Shown: piece by piece, positions 14,712 through 21,868 of the stretch
Position numbering within the stretch: the stretch's first letter is position 1
Layout: every line of letters begins with the position of its first letter
NCBI RefSeq assembly: GCF_036688685.1
Contig: NZ_JAQQPS010000039.1
Span: 1-21,920 of the forward strand
Direction of reading: 5' to 3'
DNA length: 21,920 nucleotides
Source of the DNA: JALYUM01 sp036688685
Lineage (GTDB): Bacteria; Pseudomonadota; Gammaproteobacteria; Burkholderiales; Burkholderiaceae_D
Program-made: the position numbers and the translations under genes
Notes under the pieces: generated by a model
Databases searched by the model: none
Seen by the model: only the letters and a program-made list of their open reading frames with translations
Told to the model about the DNA's origin: nothing

Positions 14712-16171
14712 ACCAATTTCCACTCGGGACGCTGATGGTGCAAGGCACCACGTCCGACGCCGGCAAAACCACCATCGTCGCAGCGCTGTGCCGCATCCTG
14801 AAGCAGGAAGGCATTGCAGCCGCGCCATTCAAGCCGCAGAACATGGCACTGAACAGCGCCGTGACCAGCGACGGCGGCGAGATCGGCCGCGCCCAGGCGC
14901 TGCAGGCGATTGCCGCCGGCGTCGCGTCACATACCGACATGAATCCGGTGCTGCTCAAACCATCGTCCAATGTCGGCGCGCAGGTGGTCATCCACGGCAA
15001 GGTGCGCGCCGAGATGAACGCGCGCGACTATCACCAATACAAAACAGTGGCGATGCAGGCGGTGCTCGAATCGTATGCGCGCCTGCAGACACAGTACGAC
15101 GCCATCGTCGTGGAAGGCGCCGGCAGCCCGGCCGAAATCAATTTACGCGACCGCGACATCGCCAACATGGGCTTCGCCGAAGCGGTCGACTGCCCCGTCA
15201 TTCTGGTGGCCGACATCGACCGCGGTGGCGTGTTCGCGCACATCGTCGGCACGCTCGACTGCCTGTCCGAAAGCGAGCGCGCGCGCGTGATCGGTTTTGT
15301 GATCAACCGCTTTCGCGGCGATATCTCGCTGCTGGAGCCGGGACTGGACTGGCTCGAAGCCCAAACCGGCAAGCCGGTGCTGGCCGTGCTGCCGTATCTG
15401 CAGGGGCTGTTCCTCGATGCGGAAGACGCGGTGCAGGCGGTGCAGGCGTCGCAAGGCGCTTTCAAAATCGTGGTGCCCTCGTTCCCGCGCATGAGCAACC
15501 ACACCGATTTCGACGCCCTGCGCGTGCACCCGGACGTCGACCTGCGCTTCGTGCGCCAGGGCGAATTGCTTCCGCCAGCCGACCTGATCGTCATCCCGGG
15601 CAGCAAAAACACGCGCGCCGACCTGGCCTGGCTCGAAGAAAATGGCTGGCGCACGCACATCCAGCGCCACCTGCGCTACGGCGGCAAGGTCATCGGTATT
15701 TGCGGCGGCTTTCAAATGCTGGGCATGCGCGTCGACGATCCCGACGGCGTCGAAGGCGCAGCCGGCGCGACCGATGGCCTGGGGCTGTTCGACATGCAGA
15801 CCACGCTGACCGGCGACAAGCGCCTGGCCCAGGTCACTGGACAGTGCGCCTTTGCCGACGCCGGCGTAACCGGCTACGAAATCCACATGGGTGTGTCGAC
15901 CGGACCGGCCTTGCAGCAGCCGGCGTTTGTCATCGATGGCCGTGGCGAAGGTGCGCGCTCAAACGACGACGCGCTGCTGGGCAGCTACCTGCACGGCATG
16001 TTCGATACGCCTGACGCGTGCACGGCGCTGCTGCGCTGGGCCGGATTGCACAGCACTGCGACGGTCGACACGGCGCAGCTGCGCGAAACGAGCCTGGACC
16101 AGATTGCTGACGCGGCGCGGCCCTTGTACCAGGCCTTGTGCGCGCTGGCCGCGCAATCGCACAGTCAATAG
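14708..16171 (+). CDS. cobQ: Adenosylcobyric acid synthase (glutamine-hydrolysing)
   Basis: A 487-residue CobQ/CbiP amidotransferase that amidates carboxylates b, d, e and g of adenosylcobyrinate a,c-diamide. The N-terminal synthetase domain opens with MVQGTTSDAGKTT (10-22), followed by FKPQNMALNS (41-50) and VEGAGSPAEINL. The C-terminal glutaminase domain carries Cys332 in GICGGFQMLG and a likely catalytic His in GSYLHGMFD. Length is normal. The start overlaps the btuF stop (ATGA). It is the last gene of the operon; its 3' end overlaps the convergent MipA/OmpV-family gene by 7 bases, leaving no room for an intergenic terminator. Confidence 0.95.
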   Translation: MNQFPLGTLMVQGTTSDAGKTTIVAALCRILKQEGIAAAPFKPQNMALNSAVTSDGGEIGRAQALQAIAAGVASHTDMNPVLLKPSSNVGAQVVIHGKVRAEMNARDYHQYKTVAMQAVLESYARLQTQYDAIVVEGAGSPAEINLRDRDIANMGFAEAVDCPVILVADIDRGGVFAHIVGTLDCLSESERARVIGFVINRFRGDISLLEPGLDWLEAQTGKPVLAVLPYLQGLFLDAEDAVQAVQASQGAFKIVVPSFPRMSNHTDFDALRVHPDVDLRFVRQGELLPPADLIVIPGSKNTRADLAWLEENGWRTHIQRHLRYGGKVIGICGGFQMLGMRVDDPDGVEGAAGATDGLGLFDMQTTLTGDKRLAQVTGQCAFADAGVTGYEIHMGVSTGPALQQPAFVIDGRGEGARSNDDALLGSYLHGMFDTPDACTALLRWAGLHSTATVDTAQLRETSLDQIADAARPLYQALCALAAQSHSQ

Positions 16172-16920
16172 TGATAGCTCAGCAGAGTAAATAAACTGTA
16201 GCCCTGGTTATTCCTGGTCAGGGGACTGGCGGCGGGCGTGTCGCCGAGCCAGCTCACATTCACGCCGGTGGCGAGCGAATACTTTTGATTCAATTCGATA
16301 TGCCACGTGCCCGTCGTGCTGATGTTCTTCAGTCCCCCGCTGGCATGATACGCGCGGCGGTGGCCCTGGGCCGCCTGCTGCGCCGTCACGCCGAAATACG
16401 ATTGCATGTAGGCCTGGTCGACGAAGTTGGCGCCGACCGAGAGCGCAACGGCCTGGTGCGACGTGAGCCGTCCGGACAGCGTCGCGCCGACGTTGAGCTG
16501 CACGCCGCGGTAGTCGTCGCTGCCACCGTACATCAAGTCGCTGTGCAGATTCAGGTTGTGCAGCAGCTGGTAGCTGGCGAAGCCGCCGGCCTGCAGGTCG
16601 AGCCGCATCTTGCGTTGGGGGTCGTCGCTGCGCTCGTCCTTGATGCCGTAGCCGAGCTTCGGCCCATACCGCAAGTTGCCCGTGCTGGACAGCTGCATGC
16701 CCAGCGTGCCGACATCGAGAAAAACCCCGTTGCTCCACTGAACCGAGGCGCCCGGCAGCACGAACGGGCGCAACGTGCCGCTGCCTTCGGATCGCGGCGC
16801 CAGACCCGCCACGGCAATCAAGGTGATGTCGTGCGAGCCTTCGGGCATGAAGGTGGTATCGGACTGCGCCCACGCCGGGCAGGCGATGGCAGTGGCCAGG
16901 ATCAAACAGGGTCGCTTCAT
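16165..16920 (-). CDS. MipA/OmpV family outer membrane protein
   Basis: A 251-residue protein with a signal peptide cleaved near PAWA/QS and amphipathic strands ending in an aromatic residue (LSYHY), as in outer membrane beta-barrels. Features such as GPKLGYGIK, LSVGANFVDQAYMQSYFGVT and the C-terminal SLFTLLSYHY match the MipA/OmpV family, whose members include an MltA-interacting scaffold protein and osmotic or acid stress porin-like proteins. It starts 30 bases after the response regulator stop, so it is probably the third gene of that unit and perhaps its regulatory target. Only a weak ribosome binding site is visible. The precise role is unknown. Confidence 0.83.
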   Translation of the reverse strand: MKRPCLILATAIACPAWAQSDTTFMPEGSHDITLIAVAGLAPRSEGSGTLRPFVLPGASVQWSNGVFLDVGTLGMQLSSTGNLRYGPKLGYGIKDERSDDPQRKMRLDLQAGGFASYQLLHNLNLHSDLMYGGSDDYRGVQLNVGATLSGRLTSHQAVALSVGANFVDQAYMQSYFGVTAQQAAQGHRRAYHASGGLKNISTTGTWHIELNQKYSLATGVNVSWLGDTPAASPLTRNNQGYSLFTLLSYHY

Positions 16921-16950
16921 TGCACGCTCACGATCAGGAAAAAAAGGAAA

Positions 16951-17583
16951 TCAGATGTAGCCCAGTTCGAGGCCACGCAGGACCGCGCGCACGCGGTCGC
17001 GCACCACCAGTTTGGACAGGATGCTCGACACGTGATTCTTGATCGTGCCTTCGCTGGGGCCGAGTGCAGCGGCGATCTCGCCGTTGTTGAAGCCGGCTGC
17101 CATCAGCGCCAGGATCTCGGTTTCGCGGCCGGTCAGCCGTTCGCAGCCGGGTGGCGCACGGCTGCCGCCGCGCTGCTCGTAGGCGGCGCGCGTGCGCTCG
17201 GTCAGCGCGGGACGGAACAGCGTTGCGCCGGCGGCCACGCTGCGGATGCCGTCGGCCAGGCGCTCGAGTGAAATGTCCTTGAGCAGGAAGCCGCTGGCAC
17301 CCGCACGCATGCCGTCGAACAGGGCATCATCGTCGTCGAACGTGGTCAACAGAATGGTCGGCGGCAGCTTGCCCTGCTGCGCGCGCAGCAGCTCGATGCC
17401 CGAACCATTTGGCATGCGCACGTCGAGCAGCAGCACGTCGGGCATGGCGGCGGCCAGCACCGCGACGGCGGCCGCCCCATCGGCCGCTTCGGCAACGACA
17501 CGGATGTCGGGGGTAAGGTCCAGCAGGCCGCGGATACCGCTGCGTACCAGCATCTGGTCATCGACCAGCACCACGCGGATCAT
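16951..17583 (-). CDS. NarL/FixJ-type response regulator
   Basis: A 210-residue two-domain regulator. The receiver domain has acidic residues Asp8-Asp9, phospho-acceptor Asp54 in LLLDVRMP, Thr80/81 and Lys102 (FLLKD). A LuxR-type helix-turn-helix follows at about residues 148-205 (LTGRETEILALMAAGFNNGEIA, then GTIKNHVSSILSKL; the first stretch is contiguous at 148-169). The ATG overlaps the kinase stop (ATGA), so the pair is coupled. Its targets are not visible, though the MipA/OmpV-family gene directly downstream is a natural candidate. Confidence 0.93.
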   Translation of the reverse strand: MIRVVLVDDQMLVRSGIRGLLDLTPDIRVVAEAADGAAAVAVLAAAMPDVLLLDVRMPNGSGIELLRAQQGKLPPTILLTTFDDDDALFDGMRAGASGFLLKDISLERLADGIRSVAAGATLFRPALTERTRAAYEQRGGSRAPPGCERLTGRETEILALMAAGFNNGEIAAALGPSEGTIKNHVSSILSKLVVRDRVRAVLRGLELGYI

Positions 17584-18845
17584 CGCGCACCGCCTGCGAA
17601 TGGCAGCGTGATCTGAAGGGCGTAGCCGCGCGGCTTGCGGTCGCCGGCGACCAGGAAACCGCCCAGCAACGCCAGCCGCTCGCGCATGCCGCGCAGGCCG
17701 TTGCCCTCATTGCGGGTGAGCTGGCCGCTGCCGCGGCCATCGTCGGCGGCCAGCATTGTCCAGGCATCGCGGCCCTGGGCGATATCGATCGTCAAGGTGG
17801 TGGCGCCGGCATGGCGGACCGCGTTGCTGATGGCTTCCTGTGCGCAGCAGAACAGCGTGTGGGCCAGCGCAGGCGTGGTGATGTCGAGGGCGGCGTCAAT
17901 CCTCAGCGCGATCGCTGGCGCAGGAATCCCGGCGCACAAAGTAAGCAGCGCATGGCGCAGGTCGATGCGCTGGGTGTGGCGTTCCGTGCTCACCACCGCA
18001 CGCACTTCGGCCAGCAATTCCCCGGCCAGTTCGCCGGCCGTGTGCAGCGACGGCGACACCGGTGCATTCGACTGGCGCACGGCCAGGTCGAGGTGCAGCT
18101 TCAGGGCGGTCAGGTGATGGCCGACGCTGTCATGCAGGTCACGGGCGATGCGCAGGCGCTCAGAGTCGCGCACCATATCGCCCAGCAGGAATTGGGTCGC
18201 CAGCAGTTCGGCGTGGGCGGCGGCCAGCACGCGGCGGCCGCGCCGTTCGCGCGCGGCGAGATGAACCACGCCGAACACGATGACGTGCATGACGACCTCC
18301 ATGCCGAGATACAGCAATCCCAGACGCAGCCGGTTGTCGCTGAAGTTGACTGCGCTCGCTTGCAAGAGCATCCGGATGGCGACGTACGGGAGCATATGCG
18401 CCAGCACCCACGCCAGGCCGCGCCACAGCGGCAGCACCAGCGCCACTTCCACTGAAAAAGCCAGGCGCATGCCGTCGTTGCCGACCAGGCAAAGCAGCAA
18501 CTGGGCGACCAGCAAGAGGCGATTGGTAATGGCAGAACGCCGCACATCCACCCGGACGCGGCGCCACGCCAGCAGCGCAAACAGCGCCATCTGCAGCAGC
18601 GTGGCCGCGAGGTACAGGGTCACGGTCAGATGGTTGCGCTCGGTCCCGGCGCGATTGGGCATGGGTGCGGGCGTGAACTGGCTGGCCACCTTGACGACGA
18701 ACCGGCCGAGTGGCGTGTGCAGATCGTCGAAGTCCAGCCCGCGCATCGCGATGACGACAATGTCGAATCCGCACAGCAGCAGCACCAGGCCGACGATGGT
18801 GATGACGCCGAGGTGGCGGTTGTAACGTTCTCTGAAAGTGTTCAA
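17580..18845 (-). CDS. Membrane sensor histidine kinase, HisKA_3 (NarX/DesK-like)
   Basis: A 421-residue kinase. About five hydrophobic segments occupy residues 12-195, with a short loop of about 35 residues after the first helix. A cytoplasmic HisKA_3 domain has phospho-acceptor His238 in ARDLHDSVGHHL. The ATPase domain has an N-box (EAISNAVRHA), DDGRGSG and GNGLRGMRERL. The start is TTG at 18843-18845, supported by GGAAG 5 bases upstream; the next in-frame ATG (codon 34) would remove the first membrane helix. An inverted repeat overlaps this ribosome binding site. The signal sensed is unknown; the sensor part is almost all membrane-embedded, as in DesK-like kinases. Confidence 0.9.
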   Translation of the reverse strand: MNTFRERYNRHLGVITIVGLVLLLCGFDIVVIAMRGLDFDDLHTPLGRFVVKVASQFTPAPMPNRAGTERNHLTVTLYLAATLLQMALFALLAWRRVRVDVRRSAITNRLLLVAQLLLCLVGNDGMRLAFSVEVALVLPLWRGLAWVLAHMLPYVAIRMLLQASAVNFSDNRLRLGLLYLGMEVVMHVIVFGVVHLAARERRGRRVLAAAHAELLATQFLLGDMVRDSERLRIARDLHDSVGHHLTALKLHLDLAVRQSNAPVSPSLHTAGELAGELLAEVRAVVSTERHTQRIDLRHALLTLCAGIPAPAIALRIDAALDITTPALAHTLFCCAQEAISNAVRHAGATTLTIDIAQGRDAWTMLAADDGRGSGQLTRNEGNGLRGMRERLALLGGFLVAGDRKPRGYALQITLPFAGGAR

Positions 18846-18852
18846 GCAGGCT

Positions 18853-18878
18853 TCCGGTGAACCACTGCCGTCACCGGA
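18853..18878 (-). promoter_or_regulatory. Inverted repeat over the kinase gene's ribosome binding site
   Basis: Perfect 8-base arms TCCGGTGA and TCACCGGA (18853-18860 and 18871-18878) are separated by 10 bases. In the minus-strand mRNA the 3' arm includes part of the GGAAG ribosome binding site, 5 bases before the TTG start. It could act as an RNA hairpin limiting translation, or as a DNA operator for autoregulation. Confidence 0.45.
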
Positions 18879-19038
18879 CTGGCGACGCGTGGTGGTAATA
18901 GTTGGTCAATTCTACGTGACCTGCCATCACCCGGCGCGTGCCGGAAGTCATGCATGTCGTCTCTACCCTCCGGCACATATGCGTAACCGCCAGTTACCGT
19001 AGAATCGGCGTTGTTCCCACTCCACGGATGCACACACC

Positions 19039-19770
19039 ATGCTCAAACAATTGCTGCTCGCCGCGATCTGCGCGCCATGCATCGCGCACGCGGACGACAG
19101 TGTCCCGGTACCACGCGTCGAGGTCACCGCGCTGCGCGATCCGGAATGGGCCAGTTACCGCAACGCGTACAAATCAGCGGCGTTCACGGCCACCTTCACG
19201 CGCAACCGGCCGCTGATCGAGGGCTATTTGCAGATCCGGCCACGGCAAGTCGGCGCGCCACTCACCGGCTTGAAACTGCTTCTGGCAGGCGCCACGACGA
19301 ACGTCGAGATCGACGTCGACGCCATCGGCCGCGCCACGATCCCGATGAGCAAAGCGGCCTACGACGAGGACGCCGTGTTGCGCCTGAACCGGCAAAAGGG
19401 CTTGTACTACTTCAGCGGCCGGTATTCGATCAAGGAGCGTGCCGACGGCGTCTATCCGCTGGCCGATTTACGCGCGGCGTGCGAGCAGTTGATCAGCGCC
19501 CAGCGCGAATCCGGTTACCGGATGCGCCTGTTCGGCAAGCACTGCGCCGGCATCAAATTCTCCTATCCGGCGAGTGATGAAGCAGCGACGGTCGAGGTGC
19601 GCCAGGCCGATGGCACGGCACGCATCGTGCATGTGCGCGATGGCCATCCCTTCGAAGACGACTCCATGGGCATCTACAAGGTCGCGCTGCTGCGCTTCGC
19701 CGACCTGCCCGAGCACGGCAGCGTGGTCGCGCAAGGCAAGCCGCTGGCAATCGGCACCGTCTACGAATAG
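19039..19770 (+). CDS. Unrecognised exported protein
   Basis: A 243-residue protein not assigned to a family here. The N-terminus MLKQLLLAAICAPCIAHA followed by DD is a signal peptide, so it should be periplasmic or exported. The mature part has YLQIRPRQVGAPLTGLKLLL, then a segment with NVEIDVDAIGRATIPMSKAAYDEDA (a beta-rich stretch), and two cysteines (one in RAACEQL, one in GKHCAG) that could form a disulphide. The C-terminal third looks like a small beta-sandwich. It is divergent from the sensor kinase gene with a 193-base shared upstream region. No clear Shine-Dalgarno is present. The link to the two-component system is position only. Confidence 0.75.
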   Translation: MLKQLLLAAICAPCIAHADDSVPVPRVEVTALRDPEWASYRNAYKSAAFTATFTRNRPLIEGYLQIRPRQVGAPLTGLKLLLAGATTNVEIDVDAIGRATIPMSKAAYDEDAVLRLNRQKGLYYFSGRYSIKERADGVYPLADLRAACEQLISAQRESGYRMRLFGKHCAGIKFSYPASDEAATVEVRQADGTARIVHVRDGHPFEDDSMGIYKVALLRFADLPEHGSVVAQGKPLAIGTVYE

Positions 19771-19783
19771 CGCGCGATTTTCC

Positions 19784-19812
19784 TTGCAAGGCCGATCGGG
19801 CCGGCCTAACAT
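19784..19812 (+). promoter_or_regulatory. Promoter of the ArsR-type gene, with internal inverted repeat
   Basis: A TTGCAA -35 box (19784-19789), 17-base spacer and TAACAT -10 box (19807-19812) are present. The expected start, 6-8 bases after the -10, falls at about 19819-19821, the ATG itself. An inverted repeat AGGCCG-N7-CGGCCT (19789-19794 and 19802-19807) fills the space between the boxes and is a candidate operator. Confidence 0.5.
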
Positions 19813-19820
19813 ACAACCAC

Positions 19821-20162
19821 ATGGTTTCACTTAAAAACGAGAGCGAGGAATCGCTCAACCAGCTTTTCCGTGCCCTCGCAGACGGCACGCGCCGGGACAT
19901 CCTGGCGCGCTCACTCATGGCAACGCCGTCCGTGTCCGAACTGGCGGCGCAGTACGCGATGAGTTTCGCTGCCGTGCAAAAGCACGTCGCCGTGCTCGAG
20001 CGGGCCGGTCTGGTTCGCAAGCATGCCAACGGCCGCGAACAACGGGTCGCAACCGACCACGCGCGGCTGCAGCGCGCCGGCGCGCTGCTCGACCAGTTTG
20101 ACCTTATCTGGCGCCAGCGCCTGGCGCAACTCGACGATGTTCTTTCACCTGAAGGGAAATGA
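19821..20162 (+). CDS. ArsR-family winged-helix transcriptional regulator
   Basis: A 113-residue repressor-type regulator. RALADGTRRDIL (17-28) and the helix-turn-helix SVSELAAQYAMSFAAVQKHVAV (starting at residue 37) followed by LERAGLV are typical of ArsR proteins. No metal-binding cysteine pair is present, so it belongs to the non-metal type often paired with SRPBCC proteins. There is no ribosome binding site before the ATG, and the promoter position implies a leaderless or nearly leaderless mRNA. It overlaps the start region of the SRPBCC gene. Autoregulation through the promoter's inverted repeat is plausible but unproven. Confidence 0.9.
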   Translation: MVSLKNESEESLNQLFRALADGTRRDILARSLMATPSVSELAAQYAMSFAAVQKHVAVLERAGLVRKHANGREQRVATDHARLQRAGALLDQFDLIWRQRLAQLDDVLSPEGK

Positions 20163-20164
20163 TC

Positions 20165-20659
20165 ATGCCTCTGACTTCCATCACGAAAGACGCAACAACG
20201 CTGACCCTCACCGTCGTGGGTGACTACCCTGTTGCGCAGCAACGCCTGTGGGACGCCTTTGCCGACCCGCGCCAGCTCGAACGTTTCTGGGGTCCGCCTG
20301 CCTACCCTGCCACCTTCACGCGTCACGATTTTCAGGTGGGCGGACGGGCCGAGTATTTCCTCGCCTTGCCGGAAGGGCAAAAGTGGAATGGATCGTGGCG
20401 GTTCACCGCCATCGATCCCATCAGCGCGTTCGCAGCCTGTGACGGCGACGACAATACCGGGGACGAGAACATGCCCGCGGCGATGACGTTCGCCTTTGCA
20501 AGCACCGCGGCCGGATCGCGCATCACCATCGTCACACGGTTTTCCAGCGTTGAAGCGTTGGCGCAAACCACCCCGGGGATGGAAGAAGGCCTGCGCGCAG
20601 CCATGCCGCAGCTCGATGCGGTGCTGGCGCAACACGGCACGACCACTGCGCTTGCCTGA
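20165..20659 (+). CDS. SRPBCC (AHSA1-like) domain protein
   Basis: A 164-residue protein of the START/Bet v1-like superfamily, close to the AHSA1-type proteins usually encoded beside ArsR regulators. Features are VAQQRLWDAFADPRQLERFWGP in the N-terminal third (about residues 22-43), FQVGGRAEYFL, and a C-terminal helix with GMEEGLRAAMPQLDAVL. The fold has a hydrophobic cavity, but no ligand can be assigned. Start 20165 is preferred to the ATG at 20159 because GAAGGGA then has 7-base spacing; the earlier ATG overlaps the ArsR stop and is only two codons longer. It converges with the lipid kinase gene, 4 bases apart. Confidence 0.88.
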   Translation: MPLTSITKDATTLTLTVVGDYPVAQQRLWDAFADPRQLERFWGPPAYPATFTRHDFQVGGRAEYFLALPEGQKWNGSWRFTAIDPISAFAACDGDDNTGDENMPAAMTFAFASTAAGSRITIVTRFSSVEALAQTTPGMEEGLRAAMPQLDAVLAQHGTTTALA

Positions 20660-20663
20660 CGCG

Positions 20664-21620
20664 CTAGCCGGCGGGATCGGGCTTCAACAGCAGAAGTTGC
20701 CGCTCCAGCACGCGAAACGTCAGCGGGTTGGTCAGATGCGTCACCTCGCCGTCGGTGGCCACCTTGATTTTCCGGCGCCGTGACAAGGTCCGCACCTTCA
20801 CATCCAGCTGCTTGAAGCTGTAGGTGGCCAGCTGGTCAGCCTGATCCAAGCGCCCCATCTGGCCCAGCGCGCCGTGCAGCAGCAGCCACAACATGCCCAG
20901 CTTGCCCTTGCTGCGTGGCGCCACCGCCGCCAGCTGGCCGTCTTCCAGCGCGGCCTGGAGTGGCGCAATGCCAATCTGCTCCATTTGCAGGCGGTTGTTC
21001 CCGACAAAAAAAGTGGCGGTGCGCAGGCGATACACCTTGCCGTCGACCTCGAGTGCAAGGCGCAAGCGGCGATGCGGACTGAGGATGGTTTTCAGCGCCG
21101 ACAGCGCGGCGACGAAGCGGCTGCGCCCGAACTGCTTCTTGTCCACTTCCCGCTCTTCCAGCAGCTTCGGATACAGGCCGATGCTGGCGTTGACCAGGAA
21201 TACCCGGTCGTTGACCATCCCGACCTGCACCGGATACAGGTTCGAGCGCAGCAGTGCGTGCACTGCCTCATCCAGCTCTTCGGGAATGCCGTGTGTGCGG
21301 CCAAAATAATTGAAGGTGCCCTGCGGCAGCACGCCAAACGCGCAGCCGTGCGTGACTGCCTGGCACGCTACCGCATTGATCGTTCCATCGCCCCCGGCCG
21401 CCACCAGTACGCCACCGGCGGCAGCCGCCTGCTGCGCCATCTGTTGGGCGATCTGGTCAAGCTGGTCTGGTTCATCGACGATCGTCAGCTGGAACTGCCG
21501 GCTGGCGCCGCGCAGCACCGACTCGATCATCGCGCGCCGCTGGTCGCGGTCGGTGTGGCCGGAGCCGGCATTAAGAACGATGAAAAAGGTTGCGTCGGAC
21601 GGGGCTGCGGTGGCTGGCAT
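20664..21620 (-). CDS. Diacylglycerol kinase catalytic-domain (YegS-like) lipid kinase
   Basis: A 318-residue cytoplasmic kinase of the DAGK_cat family. The nucleotide-binding motif GGDGT (76-80) and the following PQGTFNYFGR (99-108), equivalent to the common PLGTxNDFAR, are clear; NAGSG (17-21) is the usual N-terminal motif. The C-terminal domain carries ATDGE near the end, a second family mark. It phosphorylates a lipid such as diacylglycerol or a related molecule; the true substrate is not readable. The kinase stands alone on the minus strand, with a TACAAT candidate -10 box upstream. Confidence 0.9.
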   Translation of the reverse strand: MPATAAPSDATFFIVLNAGSGHTDRDQRRAMIESVLRGASRQFQLTIVDEPDQLDQIAQQMAQQAAAAGGVLVAAGGDGTINAVACQAVTHGCAFGVLPQGTFNYFGRTHGIPEELDEAVHALLRSNLYPVQVGMVNDRVFLVNASIGLYPKLLEEREVDKKQFGRSRFVAALSALKTILSPHRRLRLALEVDGKVYRLRTATFFVGNNRLQMEQIGIAPLQAALEDGQLAAVAPRSKGKLGMLWLLLHGALGQMGRLDQADQLATYSFKQLDVKVRTLSRRRKIKVATDGEVTHLTNPLTFRVLERQLLLLKPDPAG

Positions 21621-21665
21621 GGCAAGGTCGGTTGATCTGTCATCACCGGTTCGGTGCGGAGCATC

Positions 21666-21671
21666 ATTGTA
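21666..21671 (-). promoter_or_regulatory. Candidate -10 box for the lipid kinase gene
   Basis: TACAAT on the minus strand lies 45 bases before the kinase start codon. No convincing -35 box is seen at the usual distance, so this is only a weak prediction. Confidence 0.25.
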
Positions 21672-21753
21672 TCGTTGACATTACTTCGGTCGCACGCGTT
21701 AGCGTATGGCGCCGGCCAGAGGCTTGCGCAATGCAAGCGCCGCTTTCGAGCTC

Positions 21754-21780
21754 GTCGTCCCGGCGAAAGCCGGGATCCAT
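21754..21780. repeat. Small palindromic repeat with GAAA loop
   Basis: TCCCGGC-GAAA-GCCGGGA (21758-21775) is a perfect 7-bp stem with a tetraloop, flanked by GTCG and TCCAT. Its form resembles the short dispersed elements of the type GTCATTCCCGCGAAAGCGGGAATCC found in many proteobacterial genomes (recalled as a general pattern, slightly different in sequence). Only one copy is in the window, so its repetitive nature is inference. Confidence 0.4.
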
Positions 21781-21822
21781 ACTGAGCAAGCTAAATCAGC
21801 GCCCTCGATAAACCACGAGACG

Positions 21823-21855
21823 AAAAAAAACCCCGCACATTTCTGTACGGGGTTT
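21823..21855 (-). terminator. Intrinsic terminator of the upstream rRNA operon
   Basis: On the minus strand, AAACCCCG and CGGGGTTT form a GC-rich stem that extends inward by two more pairs past one mismatch. The loop is AGAAAT, and eight Ts follow (21823-21830). It starts 14 bases beyond the 5S rRNA 3' end. Confidence 0.85.
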
Positions 21856-21868
21856 CTCTCTTATAACT

